This document shows, one piece after another, positions 13,726 to 23,204 of a stretch of DNA of 64,000 nucleotides; position 1 is the stretch's first letter; each line of letters begins with the position of its first letter. The stretch is from Ulota crispa (Eukaryota > Streptophyta > Bryopsida > Orthotrichales > Orthotrichaceae). Both the position numbers and the translations under genes were made by a program. The stretch spans positions 11,566,539 through 11,630,538 of the forward strand of contig OY987248.1 in NCBI GenBank assembly GCA_963920765.1, given 5' to 3'. The notes beneath the pieces were generated by a model. The model made no database searches. It worked only from the letters and a program-made list of their open reading frames with translations, and was not told the origin of the DNA.

Positions 13726-14930
13726 CTTGTGGTGTGTAAGAAGACTTAGAGGAGGCTGGTTTGCATCAGTGAAGTTTAGTTTGTTTAACATTGAGATTTG
13801 GTATTGATTTAAGGGTGATTAGAGGAGTTTAGAAGGGCCAATTTGCTTCATTGAAGGTAAATTGCTTCCCATTGAGCTTTGATGTTGATATTAGGGTATT
13901 TAGAAGAGTGTAGAAGGGTTGATTTTTGTAGTAGAAGTTAGATTGATTTGCATTGAGCTTTGTTGTTGCTTTTAGGGTGTTTAGAGAAGTTGAAAAGAGC
14001 CAATTTGCTTCATTGAAGGTAAGTTGCTTGTCATTGAGCTTTGATATTGATATTAGGGTTTTAAGAGGTGTTTAGAAGGGCTGATTTTTAAAGTAGAAGT
14101 TAGGTTGTTTTGCATTGAGCTTTGTTGTTGCATTTAGGGTGTTTAGAGGAGTTCCAATGGGATGATTTTTATAGTACAAGTTAGGGTGTTTAGAGGAGTT
14201 CCAATGGGATGATTTTTATAGTACAAGTTAGGGTGTTTAACATTGAGATTTGTGGTTGCTTTTATGGTGTTTAAAGGTGTTTAGAAGGGCCAGTTTGCTT
14301 CATTGAAGGTAAGTTGCTTGTCATTAAGCTTTGATGTTGGTATTAGGGTTTTTAGAAGAGTTTAAAGGGCTGATTTTTATAGTAGAAGTTAGATTGATTT
14401 GCATTGAGCTTTGTTGTTGCATATAGGGTGTTTAGAGGAGTTCCAATGGGCTGATTTTTGTAGCATATAGTAGAAGTTAGGGTGTTTAACATTGAGCTTT
14501 GATGTTGATATTAGGGTGTTTAGAGGTGTTTAGAAGGGCCAATTGCTTCATTGAAGGTAAGTTGCTTGTCAATGAGCTTTGATGTTAATATTAGGGCTTT
14601 TAGAAGAATTTAAAGGGCTAATTTTTTTAGTAGAAGTTAGGTTGTTTAACATTGAGATTTGTGGTTGCTTTTATGGTGTTTAGAGGAGTTCAAAAGAACC
14701 AATTTAGCCTCATTGAAGGTAAATTGTTTGCCATTGAGCTTTGATGTTGATATTATGGTGTTTAGAGGTGTTTAGAAGGGCCCATTTCTATAGTTGAACT
14801 TAGGTTGTTTAACATTGAGATTTGGTGTTCATTTTATGGTGTTTAGAGGAGTTTAGAAGAGCTTATATGTATCATTGAAGTTAGGTTGCTTGTCATTGGT
14901 TTCTTATGTTTAGATATGATTTTTGTAGCG
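13726..14930. repeat. ~82 bp tandem array in outer CACTA (about 14 units)
   Basis: The words TTGAGCTTTG(T/A)TGTTG, GGTGTTTAGAGGAGTT and AGTAGAAGTTAG recur from 13786 to 14895 at a spacing of roughly 72-120 bases. Units differ by substitutions and small indels. One stretch around 14140-14230 is duplicated almost exactly. The array has no lasting reading frame. Confidence 0.8.
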
Positions 14931-16618
14931 GTTTAGAAGGACTGAAGACCAACACTTATTAGAAGGTGAAGCATGCAGAGATTGGCTGCATACTGTGTAT
15001 TGCCCTAAACTGTATTGTAATGTAATCATGTAGCAGTAGAGAAGCCCAATGTGCAACTACATTGCAATTGGCCCTTGTATTAGGTATTTTGCCCTATTCA
15101 TGTACAATTGAATCCTTACTGCATTATACTATTCAATCACTAATGTACAACTAATGTACAACTTCTTTGCTAGTGCTGTGCAACTAGATTACAACTTTGT
15201 ACCAAGTGTTTTATAATCTAATGATGACTAGAATGAGTTGTGTTTATGATTAACTTGCAACTCTATTGTAACTAGATTACAACTAAGTTACAATAAGAAT
15301 GCGACTAAAATACAACTTTGTCCCTACTAGGTGAGAACTGCAATGCAACTGACCAGTGCTAATAGAGTCACTGAAGCCACTGAGATGCAATTGTCGTGCA
15401 ACTGCATAGTTGACAATTTGGCATGTAAGTTGTGAGGTCAACTTAGTTACAACTAAATTGCAACTATCACTGTTAATCTACTATACATTGCAATTGTACT
15501 ATAGTACCAAAAAAGAGTGAAGAGTCACTTATGTCCTGAACTTGACTATAAATTGACTGTATGACAAGTGAAAAACGATTAATGTACAACTGAACTTTTA
15601 GGTGAACCATTTTTCTACTAAAATAATATAAGCAACTGCAAAGTGACTACTTTACAACTAAATTACAACTGCTTTACAACTGTAAGGGATACGTGTCATT
15701 GTGGATTATCAATTTTACATTTCATGAAATTGCCTAAATATGACCAAAACCTCTAAAAATATGACAAGTGACACTTGGTCATTTGTGTGTCAGATGTGCA
15801 TTAATGGAGACATTGGGATTAGAGAGAAAGATGTCTTCTAAACAAAGAAGAAAGAAGGGCAGAGGCGGCAGGTTATTACCAAAATTTAGGAGGGGCAATG
15901 GATGAAAAGGTCGCAGTTGTTTTTGAGTAGATGGCAAATGTGACAAGTTCACTATCACTAGCATGCAACTGTGGTCGACTAAAATACAACTGCAGTCCAT
16001 CTAGTTGTATGTGAGTAGTTTCATGCCATAAACTACTAAAATGTAGTCGTTAATTGCAATCGTTTTTTCCCTCTTTTTTACTAGTATAGAGAATGATTCA
16101 AACCTCTAAATTGTTAAGAACTTAATTATGGAAATGAAAAATTCCAATCCCAATGGTTGTAATGTTGTGATAAACAATCCACATCTTTTGGTTTTATCTT
16201 TTTTCTAAAATATTGAAAGTTGAGTAAGTTAATGGACTTCAAAGTTTGATTTAGGGTAGAGAATCCATAACTGCATACAAATAAAATCTACTCATAATTT
16301 TCATCTCATTGATTAGAATGGAATGATTCAAAGCTTCCCAAGTTTGTATAAATCTAAAGAACCAATTTAAAAAAACTAAGTTCAAAAAATGTGATTTTTA
16401 AAGAAGTTTTTTGGCTATCCCCCGACCAAAGAAAACTACAAATCATGCAATAATTTTTGAACCATGAAGTCAAAAGTTATGAAAATTGTTGGGCCTTGAA
16501 GCTACTCCTTGGACACATCATGTGTAAAAATTTCAAAGAAAAAAAAAGAAAACCCCATTAATAATGAGCTGCCCAAAATTGCTATGTTGCCAAAAAAGGG
16601 TGTTCAGTGCTTTAGGGG

Positions 16619-17271
16619 TTAACCCCTCACCGCCCACAGTATTTTTGAGTATCTCAAAATTTGCTTGAAAGTGAACAAAATGCTGGCATTTTGATCAATC
16701 TTATCAATTTTCTCTAAAGCGCAATTGTACAAATTCAAAGTAGATATGTTATAGATCACATAGAAAAAAAAATCACAACAATATCACTTGTGGATTGAAA
16801 GATTATAATGTTTGATCATGAGGGTGTTGAAATTGCAAAAGTGATTTGAAGTCTTTCAATCCTCTTTATGCATCTCAAACCTAAAATTGAGGGTACCAAA
16901 AATATATAAGTATGTAAAGTATAACATGCATAACCCCAATCAATTTACGGCTTCTCAAAATCTATTATACAGTTTTTTTAATTGAATTTTTAATGTAATT
17001 TTTTCTCCAAGTTCTAGTGTACTTGAAGCTCATTTCCAAGAGCCTTCAACACTAGAAAGTAAAGATTTACAATGGACACCCTTGCACAAAATCTTGAATA
17101 GACAAATCACTTTAATTCATTTTCAAAATCAGACTCCTAATGCTAAAACTAGACTTCAATAGGAATTTAAAAATAATAATAATCACTAAAAAAATCTTGA
17201 AAAAAGGCCGCTGAGCTCTAAATTATATTCAGAGAGGCCCAATTTGGGCCCCTTGGGCGGTGAGGGGTTAA
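16619..17271. mobile_element. piggyBac-type MITE with CCCCTCACCGCCCA ends
   Basis: TTAA + CCCCTCACCGCCCA at 16619 and TGGGCGGTGAGGGG + TTAA ending at 17271 form a perfect 14 bp inverted repeat with TTAA on both sides. The 653 bp element shares its left TTAA with the right end of the 2323-16622 element. Its TIR differs from the CCCCTAAAG family, so it is another TTAA subfamily. Non-coding. Confidence 0.85.
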
Positions 17272-17414
17272 AGGACTTGACAACAACAATAATGTTGCAA
17301 GAAAAGAAACTGGCTACATCCAAGTAGTAAACCATGTGAAATCTAAGTATTTAGAGAGTTGTATATGCCTCCAAGTGCCCAATCAATGAGGCATGAGAAA
17401 ATTCATCATGGTAA

Positions 17415-17784
17415 GAGCATCTCCACTGGTTGACTCTAGCTATGCAGATAGAGAGGAGTTTGGTTATTATTCACTAGTTGGACCTCCCCTCAGCAACCTT
17501 GCCAAGCAGGGTTCCAAGGACAGGAAACTCGCGGGCTTGAGAAGTATTATAGCGTGCTGAAGTTTTGATTTGTCCAAATTCCGCATGTGATGACACAATG
17601 TTGGGAAGCAGCTATCGATTAAGACCCCTCTTATTGGGCCAAAATTCCTGCTGCTATAGCCTAGCGTGTTTGTATCATGTGTCATTGGTGGAGATTTGGA
17701 CACTAGCACAACCACATTAGCCTCCCTAGACCCTGGCAATTGGCTCTAGCAAGTATGTATTTGCCTAGTTCAATGGAGATGCTC
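17415..17784. mobile_element. MITE with GAGCATCTCCA ends
   Basis: GAGCATCTCCACTGG at 17415 and TGGAGATGCTC ending at 17784 are inverted, with TAA before and TCA after (a probable decayed TAA duplication). It splits the TA-flanked element at 2202-17834 at the point where the uninterrupted copy reads GGTAAGGCAACC (complement). The 90-codon minus frame inside (17467-17739) has no recognisable content. It is probably PIF/Harbinger-like. Confidence 0.65.
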
Positions 17785-17836
17785 TCACACAACCCAACCT
17801 AATTGTCAAGGCAACCTAAATGCAATATTCAATGTA

Positions 17837-19060
17837 CACCAAATAGTGCATTTAGGTTGCCTCAACAATTAAGTTGCCTTACCTTGGAAAATTGCCTCAT
17901 GACCCACCACTTGCCCTCTTGGAAGTGCATGCAACTCTTTACATATTTAGATTTCACTTGATTTACAACTTGAATATTACTAGTTTATCTTTCTACAAAT
18001 TTGTAGTACTTGCCAAGTCTTTCAACTCCTAAAGGATCATGGCCTTTATTTTGTCAAAAGACACTCAAAACTGCCACTTCTATGGCAAAGAGTTTTTTTT
18101 TTTGAAGATTGGTCTTTTTTCATATTTAACCATAGGATCTTGTACTAGATTTGTATAAGGATGTGTTGTTCAAAACATAAAAAATTTGACCGCATAGATT
18201 GCAAGATATTTGCGTTTAAAGTGTAAAAAACAAGCTTTTTTGCACCTTGCACAATTAGATTATTTGACTATGAACTTTTTTAACTTAAAATTTTTGCACC
18301 ATGGAGTTCTGAGGTTTATTTTTTTATGGTGGGGAATTGAGTTGAGAATCTTTGGAAAAAAACCAAAACAAAAAATTATTAAATTTCATTCTTAAAAAAA
18401 CATTAAATAGAAGAAGGTTTAAGATTTAACAAAATCTTACATTGTTAATAACCTTGCAATGGAATTGAATCACAATAATTCCAATGGTGAGATTGTTCTA
18501 GCAAGCAATCTTCACCCTTTCCGATAGGTTTTTTTGTGAAAATGTTAAATTTGCATTCAAAAATGAAGTTTATAAGTTATTTTTTCAGAGCAAACTCACC
18601 CCTACTTGCAAACTAAAACTTCTCATAACTTTCATCTCATCTATCAGAATTGAATGATTCAATGCTCCCCACTTCTATATAAGTCTAAAGAACCTATTTC
18701 AAAAAAAAAAAAAAAAATGAAATTTTTAAAGAATTTTTTGGCTGCCCAGGGACCAGCATTTTCTAGATTTTCATACATAACTTCTTCAATTAATGTCGGA
18801 ATGAAGAAAAAATTACACTCCCACGTAGATCTTTGAATTCTTCACCTTCAGTAAAAGTTTCAAAAAATCACGCAAAGTAGTTTAACCATTGGTACATGCC
18901 CAAAATCCCATTTGTCCCGCAAAGGGACAATGGTCCTTTAGGAGTTAAAAATGATTTGCTACAATAACTATTACTAAAAATTACTTTAGCAGCAGTAAGT
19001 ATTTAAATAGTGTGAAATGTCAAGAAATTAGTATGGATAACCTAAATGCACTATTTGGTG
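17837..19060. mobile_element. Second TA-flanked MITE (mariner/Stowaway-like), with a nested TTAA element
   Basis: The ends CACCAAATAGTGCATTTAGG (17837) and CCTAAATGCACTATTTGGTG (to 19060) are an exact 20 bp inverted repeat with TA on both sides; the left TA (17835-17836) is shared with the neighbouring copy. It contains the TTAA element at 18021-18948. Subtracting that gives about 300 bp, matching the intact 291 bp family member at 22907-23197. Confidence 0.8.
18021..18948. mobile_element. piggyBac-type MITE (~930 bp family)
   Basis: The left end reads CTCCTAAAGGATCATGG after TTCA (a mutated TTAA). The right end reads TGGTCCTTTAGGAG followed by TTAA (18945-18948). Interior blocks (TTTGTCCCGCAAAGGGAC hairpin, TTCTTCATTC-type block, AATTCCCCACC-like block) match the copy at 57289-58217. 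Length is 928 bp. Confidence 0.8.
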
Positions 19061-19302
19061 TAGTGTAAAGAGGCCCTTAGCGCGGGATTAGGGTAGGCCG
19101 TGGCTGTAGCACGAGCACCTGCCCTGCCGTCAGTTGATATTCGAATAACATGACATGTTCTATTCTATATTGCAATTACAGTCCCACAAATTCTGGAACC
19201 GTAGGGACTAGGGAGGGGACTCATCAATGAATCGCCAAGCATGTCGGAAATATCATCTGCATGCCCTGCAAATAACGAGATCAATCTATTTTGCAGCACT
19301 GG

Positions 19303-19713
19303 TAAGGTAGGAGTACCTTAATCGGACACTTTTGTTACATCAATTCACTGATAGTTTGTATGGAGATTCTGAGAATGTAGAAGGGATAGGAAACTTGCAA
19401 AGAGTGTAGGAAAATTGTTTTTGGAATTTTTTGAGATCCTATGAATAAATTATAAATTGTTGGACATAACTCCCTAAACACACCTATTGTGGACACTAGA
19501 CCCCCATTGAATTAGTTGTATTGAAATGCAAATGTGACATCAAAAAGATCCAATCACATGCTGCCAACTATACAATTTGAGTTCCAATACTCAATTATGG
19601 TGAACAACTTTAGTTGACTTGCATGTCTGATTTGGGTAACTGATGGATTTGAAACAGGCTCATTTATAGGTGTCCAAGAACAAATCCTGTCCATTTAAGG
19701 TGAACCTACCTTA
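19303..19713. mobile_element. MITE with TAAGGTAGG ends
   Basis: TAAGGTAGGAGTACCTTAA at 19303 is mirrored by TTAAGGTGAACCTACCTTA ending at 19713. The interior block around 19430-19510 (AATAAATTATAAATTGTTGG and a CCTATTGTGGACACTAGA run) is the reverse complement of 22720-22790, so this is the same family as 22535-23204 in the opposite orientation. No clear target duplication was found. Confidence 0.6.
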
Positions 19714-19723
19714 TTGTAAGTTA

Positions 19724-19882
19724 GGGCCTGCTTCCATGCTCAGCCGGTGGGGGGTGGGTTTATTAATAGCCGATCAATTATCGGTCAGATCCAAGTTTTG
19801 TTTTGTGAAGCTCCGATCTGACCGATAATTGGTCGGCTATTTATAAATCCACCCTCCACTGCCTAAGCATGGAAGGAGGCCC
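19724..19882. mobile_element. Short Tourist-like MITE (159 bp), TTA duplication
   Basis: GGGCCTGCTTCCATGC at 19724 and GCATGGAAGGAGGCCC ending at 19882 are inverted repeats. TTA lies at 19721-19723 and again at 19883-19885. The interior is nearly palindromic (GCCGATCAATTATCGGTCAG against CTGACCGATAATTGGTCGGC), so the whole element could fold into one hairpin, as expected for a PIF/Harbinger-type MITE and a possible small-RNA source. Confidence 0.85.
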
Positions 19883-19905
19883 TTAGTCACTGATGAGAAA
19901 ATTTA

Positions 19906-20748
19906 GGGCCTCTTCACACTACGGCCCACAAGTTGAGAGGTTGTGGGATTGAATGACCAAAGTTTGTTGATGCCGGAACATCACAATTTTTTGTGCAAGA
20001 AAACATTATTTATATTCCACCAACACAATTATTTTACCCACATAGTCATTATTCATGCAATTTTTATATATACTTTTGTTTTTACCCACGCAATTTTGTT
20101 ACATTTTTTGTTATTTATGCACACATTTTTTTACACGTACAATTTTTTACCCATACTTTTTTTTCACATACAAATTTTTACCTATGCAGATTTTTACCTG
20201 TGCAATATTTTTACCAAACCAATTTTTTACCCATGCAAGTTTATCTACCCATAGGATAAAAAGACCGCTATAAAAGGATTGCCAAACGGGTAAATCATAT
20301 TCTCACACAGTAGTTTGAACAGATGAAGAAGTAACTTGTATGTTTGGAAAATTGAGGGACAATCCCTATTTTCAGATTTCTTGTGTTGTTCTACTATAGA
20401 CAACCTCTCCTTCATTCTAGGGTAGGAGGTTTGAGATGCTGGTTTGTAAATTCTTAAAACTAGTTGTTTTGAGCAAACTAGAAAAGTGAAAGTAAAAAAT
20501 GGAAGAATTTACAAAAGTAGACATTGCTACTTGTTTTTCTCAAAACGCTTTTTGAAATGCCCATTTATTTCTATGCAGCTTGGCCTTGGTAGGCCCAAAA
20601 AATGAGCCAAAATAGGTAATAGAATAATGTTTTGAAATTTGTGGCTAGATGTAGCGTAAAGCTTTTAAAAGTTAAACCCAAAATTTGAACTTTTGGCAAT
20701 GAACTTCAATGGCCTCTTTACTTAAACAACCATAGTGTGAAGCCTCCC
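19906..20748. mobile_element. Probable MITE with GGGCCTCTTCACACTA end
   Basis: TTA (19903-19905) precedes GGGCCTCTTCACACTACGG. A good inverted partner, CCATAGTGTGAAGCCTCCC, ends near 20748. An alternative right end at 21050 (GGCCC followed by TTA) would give a TTA duplication but pairs less well. It carries the CCATGCAA minisatellite at 20030-20255. Boundaries are uncertain. Confidence 0.45.
20030..20255. repeat. Degenerate TTTTTACCCATGCAA minisatellite
   Basis: The motif TTTTTACC(C/T)(A/G)TGCAA or close variants (TTTTTACCCACGCAA, TTTTTACACGTACAA) recurs about 12 times at a spacing of 15-20 bases. Three overlapping plus-strand open frames in this stretch are products of the repeat and not genes. 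Confidence 0.7.
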
Positions 20749-21149
20749 TAGGCCAAGCCCAAAGTCCAAACCTTCCAATTTAGTTGCCAAGATCTTGTCA
20801 GTTTCTCAATACTATATGAAAAATTATTGACAACCACTTGATTATAGTTTGAATCTTCATATTTTCTCAACCCAAACTTCTTTCTAAAAGCCATTGCTTT
20901 GGTTTAGAAAGTGATGTCATGTAGGCAATTTGGAGGGCAACGGATTTTGAACTTTGACCTTGATTGCAAAGGGTTGAGAGGCCAAAGTCATGGTTTCTTG
21001 CAATGTGATTGGTGGAAATTGACAACCAACTTGTCGACAAGAGTGGCCCTTAGTTACACTAATTAACCCCTAAAGGCCCAAGTCATATTTTTCCGTGAAA
21101 GTCATTGAAAATTGCCATTGGGGAATGAGTAGAAAATTAACATTAGGAG

Positions 21150-21492
21150 AGATTTGGACCCAAGAAGGGGCTGTGAGTTTGGTTGTTCCCAATGATGGGA
21201 ACTAGCCCCTGCTGGTCGTCAAAAAAAATTTATTAAAAAAAAAACTTAAGAAAAAATAAGATTTTTTTATAATTTTGTTTTTTGTTTTTATTTATTTATT
21301 CATTTATTTACTTATTTACTTATTTACTTATTTATTTGTTTATTTATTTATTTATTTGTTTATCCATAAAATAGTACTACCTGATGTGGTCACCTCAATG
21401 CCATGTCATATTGCGGCAGACTGCCCATGTATAAGGTGTTCCCAAAGTTCCCATGGATTTGGGGGAAGGGGCCTCTTTGGGGGTCCAAATCC
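21150..21492. mobile_element. Small element nested in a TTAA MITE, GGATTTGGACCC-type ends
   Basis: GATTTGGACCC near 21151 is mirrored by GGGGGTCCAAATC ending at about 21491, followed in both arms by AAGA(G)GGGC-type sequence. The insert interrupts homology to the 25184-26119 copy. It includes a TTTA/TTTATTTG microsatellite at about 21285-21362. The target duplication was not resolved. Confidence 0.55.
21285..21362. repeat. (TTTA)n microsatellite
   Basis: About 78 bases of TTTA units with occasional TTTG and CTTA variants. The leucine/isoleucine/tyrosine-rich open frame across it is an artefact of the repeat. Confidence 0.9.
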
Positions 21493-22534
21493 CTTGTAAT
21501 GGAACAAACATTTTTTTGAAAATCCAACCATGGGATGTAGACTATGGGAGGTACTAGTAGGAAAGAAATCAGCTCATTCTAGATGTAAAAGAGTGAGATA
21601 TTGATATTTTTAGTGATTAGAAAAGGGTTTTTTTGTGCTGCACAAAAATTTCAGAAGCTTTTGATCACTCTTATAGCAAAAAAATTGCTCTACACAAAAT
21701 TGAGGTTTATTTTCTCCATGTAGAAGACAAAGTTAGGTATGTGTGGGAGAATTTTCAAATGAATTGGAGGTGTACAACATACTTCAAAAAATCTTTGAAT
21801 GCTAAAAGGTCATAAAAATTGCAAATATACTAGCCAAAATTGGAGATTTTATGTAAATTTCAAAAATTCAAAACACATTGATCTAAAAGGCAAAAACCAA
21901 GAAATCTTAGCCTACTCCAACTTGGGAAAAATGAAAGTAAAAAAACAAATATTCAAACAGCTCAAAAAATCAAAGCACCAAATTTTACAAGGGGCAAAAG
22001 GAATGGAGGTTTGGGAGTCCCCAAGATGGGCACCTTCTAGTATTCCACTCCCCTTTGCTCAAGTGTCCACACCTTGTACCCACAAGGGCTAACCTTCTTT
22101 GGAGTTAACATCCACTTACAAAGGAGAGGCCTTGCCCAAACTGCCCTTTCTTGCCTAGTTTCAATTTTTTTCGATAACTTCTTCATTGAATGTCAAAATG
22201 AAGAAAAACTAGATACTTGCGTAGGTCTTGAAATTCCCCATTTTCAATAAAAGTTTCAAAAAACCACACAAACTAGTTTAGCTATAAGTATATGCTCAAA
22301 ACCCATTTGTCCCCTGTGGGGACAATTGAGCCTTTAGGGTTTAAAACTTAGTATGTCCCAGTTTCAACCTATTTGTTATGAGCGTGCTTTGGTTATTTCC
22401 TATAAATTTTCTATCTTTGTACTATAATATACTATATTTAGTTTTTTAAAATTAATTTTAATTAATTGTACACTTGGTAGTTGCAGGTTTCAACATGTTT
22501 TTTTTGGTAATTTGCAATTTCAACAGGCCAGCAA

Positions 22535-23204
22535 TAAGGTAGAAGAACCTAAAATTGACACTAGCCATTTAGTGACATCTAAAAATAAACCTAAAGTTGC
22601 GCGCTCTTGCACCCAAACAAGACATGCAAGTTAACATAAGGGAACATAAATTGTGTAAGTGGTGGTTTAGGATTGGATGTGATATGGTCTTTTTGTTGTC
22701 GCTTTTGCGGGGTTCTAGTGTTCACAATAGGTCAGTCTAGGGAGTAACCTTCAACAACTTGTAATTTATTCATACGATCTTAGAAAACTCCAAAATCAAT
22801 TTTGGTTGCATCTGTGACCATTTCCTAACAACCGCACGGCATTCAATTCTTGAAAGACTCTCAAAATCACAAAATCTAAAGTAAGTGTCACTTTTAGGTT
22901 CTTCTACATTGAATATTGCATTTAGGTTGCCTTGACAATTAGGTTGCCTTACCTTGGTAAGTTACCTCACAACTCATTACTTGACCATTTGGAGGCGCAT
23001 GCAACACACTAAATATTTAGATTTCAGATGGTTTATGATTTGGAAGCCATGAGTTTGTTTTTTTGCAACTTCATTGTTGTCTGAAAATGGTTTATTGCAA
23101 TAAATTTTTATGAAAAACACTGTAGCAACACTAAATATTTATATAGCTTGAAATGTAGAGAAATTAGTGTGGGGCAACCTAAATGCAATATTCAGTGTAC
23201 CTTA
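22535..23204. mobile_element. MITE with TAAGGTAGAAGAACC ends, interrupted at its right TIR
   Basis: The left end reads TAAGGTAGAAGAACCTAAAA with TTGACACT following. The right end reads AGTGTCACTTTTAGGTTCTT then CTA at 22904-22906, is broken there by the TA-flanked element 22907-23197, and finishes with CCTTA at 23200-23204. Rejoined, the two ends are complementary over about 27 bases. The length without the insert is about 377 bp, near the 411 bp of its inverted relative at 19303-19713. Confidence 0.7.
22907..23197. mobile_element. Intact TA-flanked MITE (mariner/Stowaway-like), reference copy
   Basis: CATTGAATATTGCATTTAGG at 22907 and CCTAAATGCAATATTCAGTG ending at 23197 are inverted, with TA on both sides (22905-22906 and 23198-23199). 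At 291 bp it is uninterrupted and serves as the template for recognising the split copies at 2202-17834 and 17837-19060. Confidence 0.85.

Larger units (their letters stand above)
2731..16086. mobile_element. Outer CACTA (En/Spm-like) element, non-autonomous
   Basis: The left end CACTAGAAGAAAAATGGGA (2731) is mirrored by a right end whose complement reads TACTAGTAAAAAAGAGGGA (to 16086), with one change in the terminal G. Both sides carry TAG (2728-2730 and 16087-16089), the 3 bp duplication expected of CACTA elements. Both subterminal regions (about 2740-5250 and 14950-16060) are studded with CAACTGCA, TGTAGTTGT and ACAACTACA words, like the transposase-binding subterminal repeats known in En/Spm. 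The interior is an ~82 bp tandem array split by a second CACTA element. Without that insert it is about 5.05 kb. No TNP2-like coding region was recognised. Confidence 0.8.
2323..16622. mobile_element. piggyBac-type MITE (TTAA target) interrupted by CACTA elements
   Basis: TTAA plus CCCCTAAAGCACTGA at 2323 is mirrored by TCAGTGCTTTAGGGG plus TTAA ending at 16622. TTAA duplication with CCC-starting ends is the hallmark of piggyBac-family elements. The 14.3 kb span shrinks to about 941 bp when the CACTA element at 2731-16086 and its 3 bp duplication are removed. That matches relatives here at 18021-18948 (928 bp), 25184-26119 (936 bp), 56050-56976 (927 bp) and 57289-58217 (929 bp). The right TTAA (16619-16622) is shared with the next element. 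No coding capacity. Confidence 0.8.
2202..17834. mobile_element. TA-flanked MITE (mariner/Stowaway-like), split by three insertions
   Basis: The left end CACTAAATATTGCGATTAGG follows TA (2200-2201). The right end reads CCTAAATGCAATATTCAATG and is followed by TA (17835-17836). Its three pieces, 2202-2326, 17272-17414 and 17785-17834, align in order with the reverse complement of the uninterrupted copy at 22907-23197. The interruptions are the TTAA elements at 2327-16622 and 16623-17271 and the TAA element at 17415-17784. Removing them leaves about 315-320 bp, close to the 291 bp of the intact copy. It is non-coding. Confidence 0.75.
1280..19076. mobile_element. Outermost TTA-flanked MITE (PIF/Harbinger-like) of the nested stack
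   Basis: The left end GGGCCTCTTTATACTAG at 1280 is preceded by TTA (1277-1279). The right end reads TAGTGTAAAGAGGCCC and is followed by TTA (19077-19079). The two ends are inverted repeats once the TA-flanked elements at 2202-19060 are taken out: the CTTGGTCAC just left of 2200 then joins TA and GTGTAAAGAGGCCC at 19063-19076, giving the complement of the left TIR (CTAGTAACCAAG). Without the inserts the element is about 936 bp. TTA duplications with GGGCC-type ends are typical of Tourist/PIF-Harbinger MITEs. No transposase is present. Confidence 0.7.
21063..22344. mobile_element. piggyBac-type MITE with an insertion (1,282 bp)
   Basis: TTAA + CCCCTAAAGGCCCAAGTC at 21063 is mirrored by a right end reading GCCTTTAGGGT followed by TTAA (22341-22344). 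The sequence aligns with the reverse complement of 25184-26119 except for an extra stretch at about 21150-21492. Removing that stretch returns the length to about 939 bp, the family norm. Confidence 0.8.

Noticed and set aside
17467-17739. 90-codon minus frame as a small gene
   Set aside because: It lies wholly within a MITE (17415-17784) and has no recognisable domain or splice context.
1280-19076. LTR retroelement as the explanation for the large repeat block
   Set aside because: No long direct terminal repeats, primer-binding site or polyprotein were seen. The ends are short inverted repeats with target duplications typical of DNA transposons.
19943-20273. Three overlapping plus frames rich in F, Y and H
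   Set aside because: All three phases are open because of the TTTTTACCCATGCAA minisatellite. No codon-like bias to one frame.
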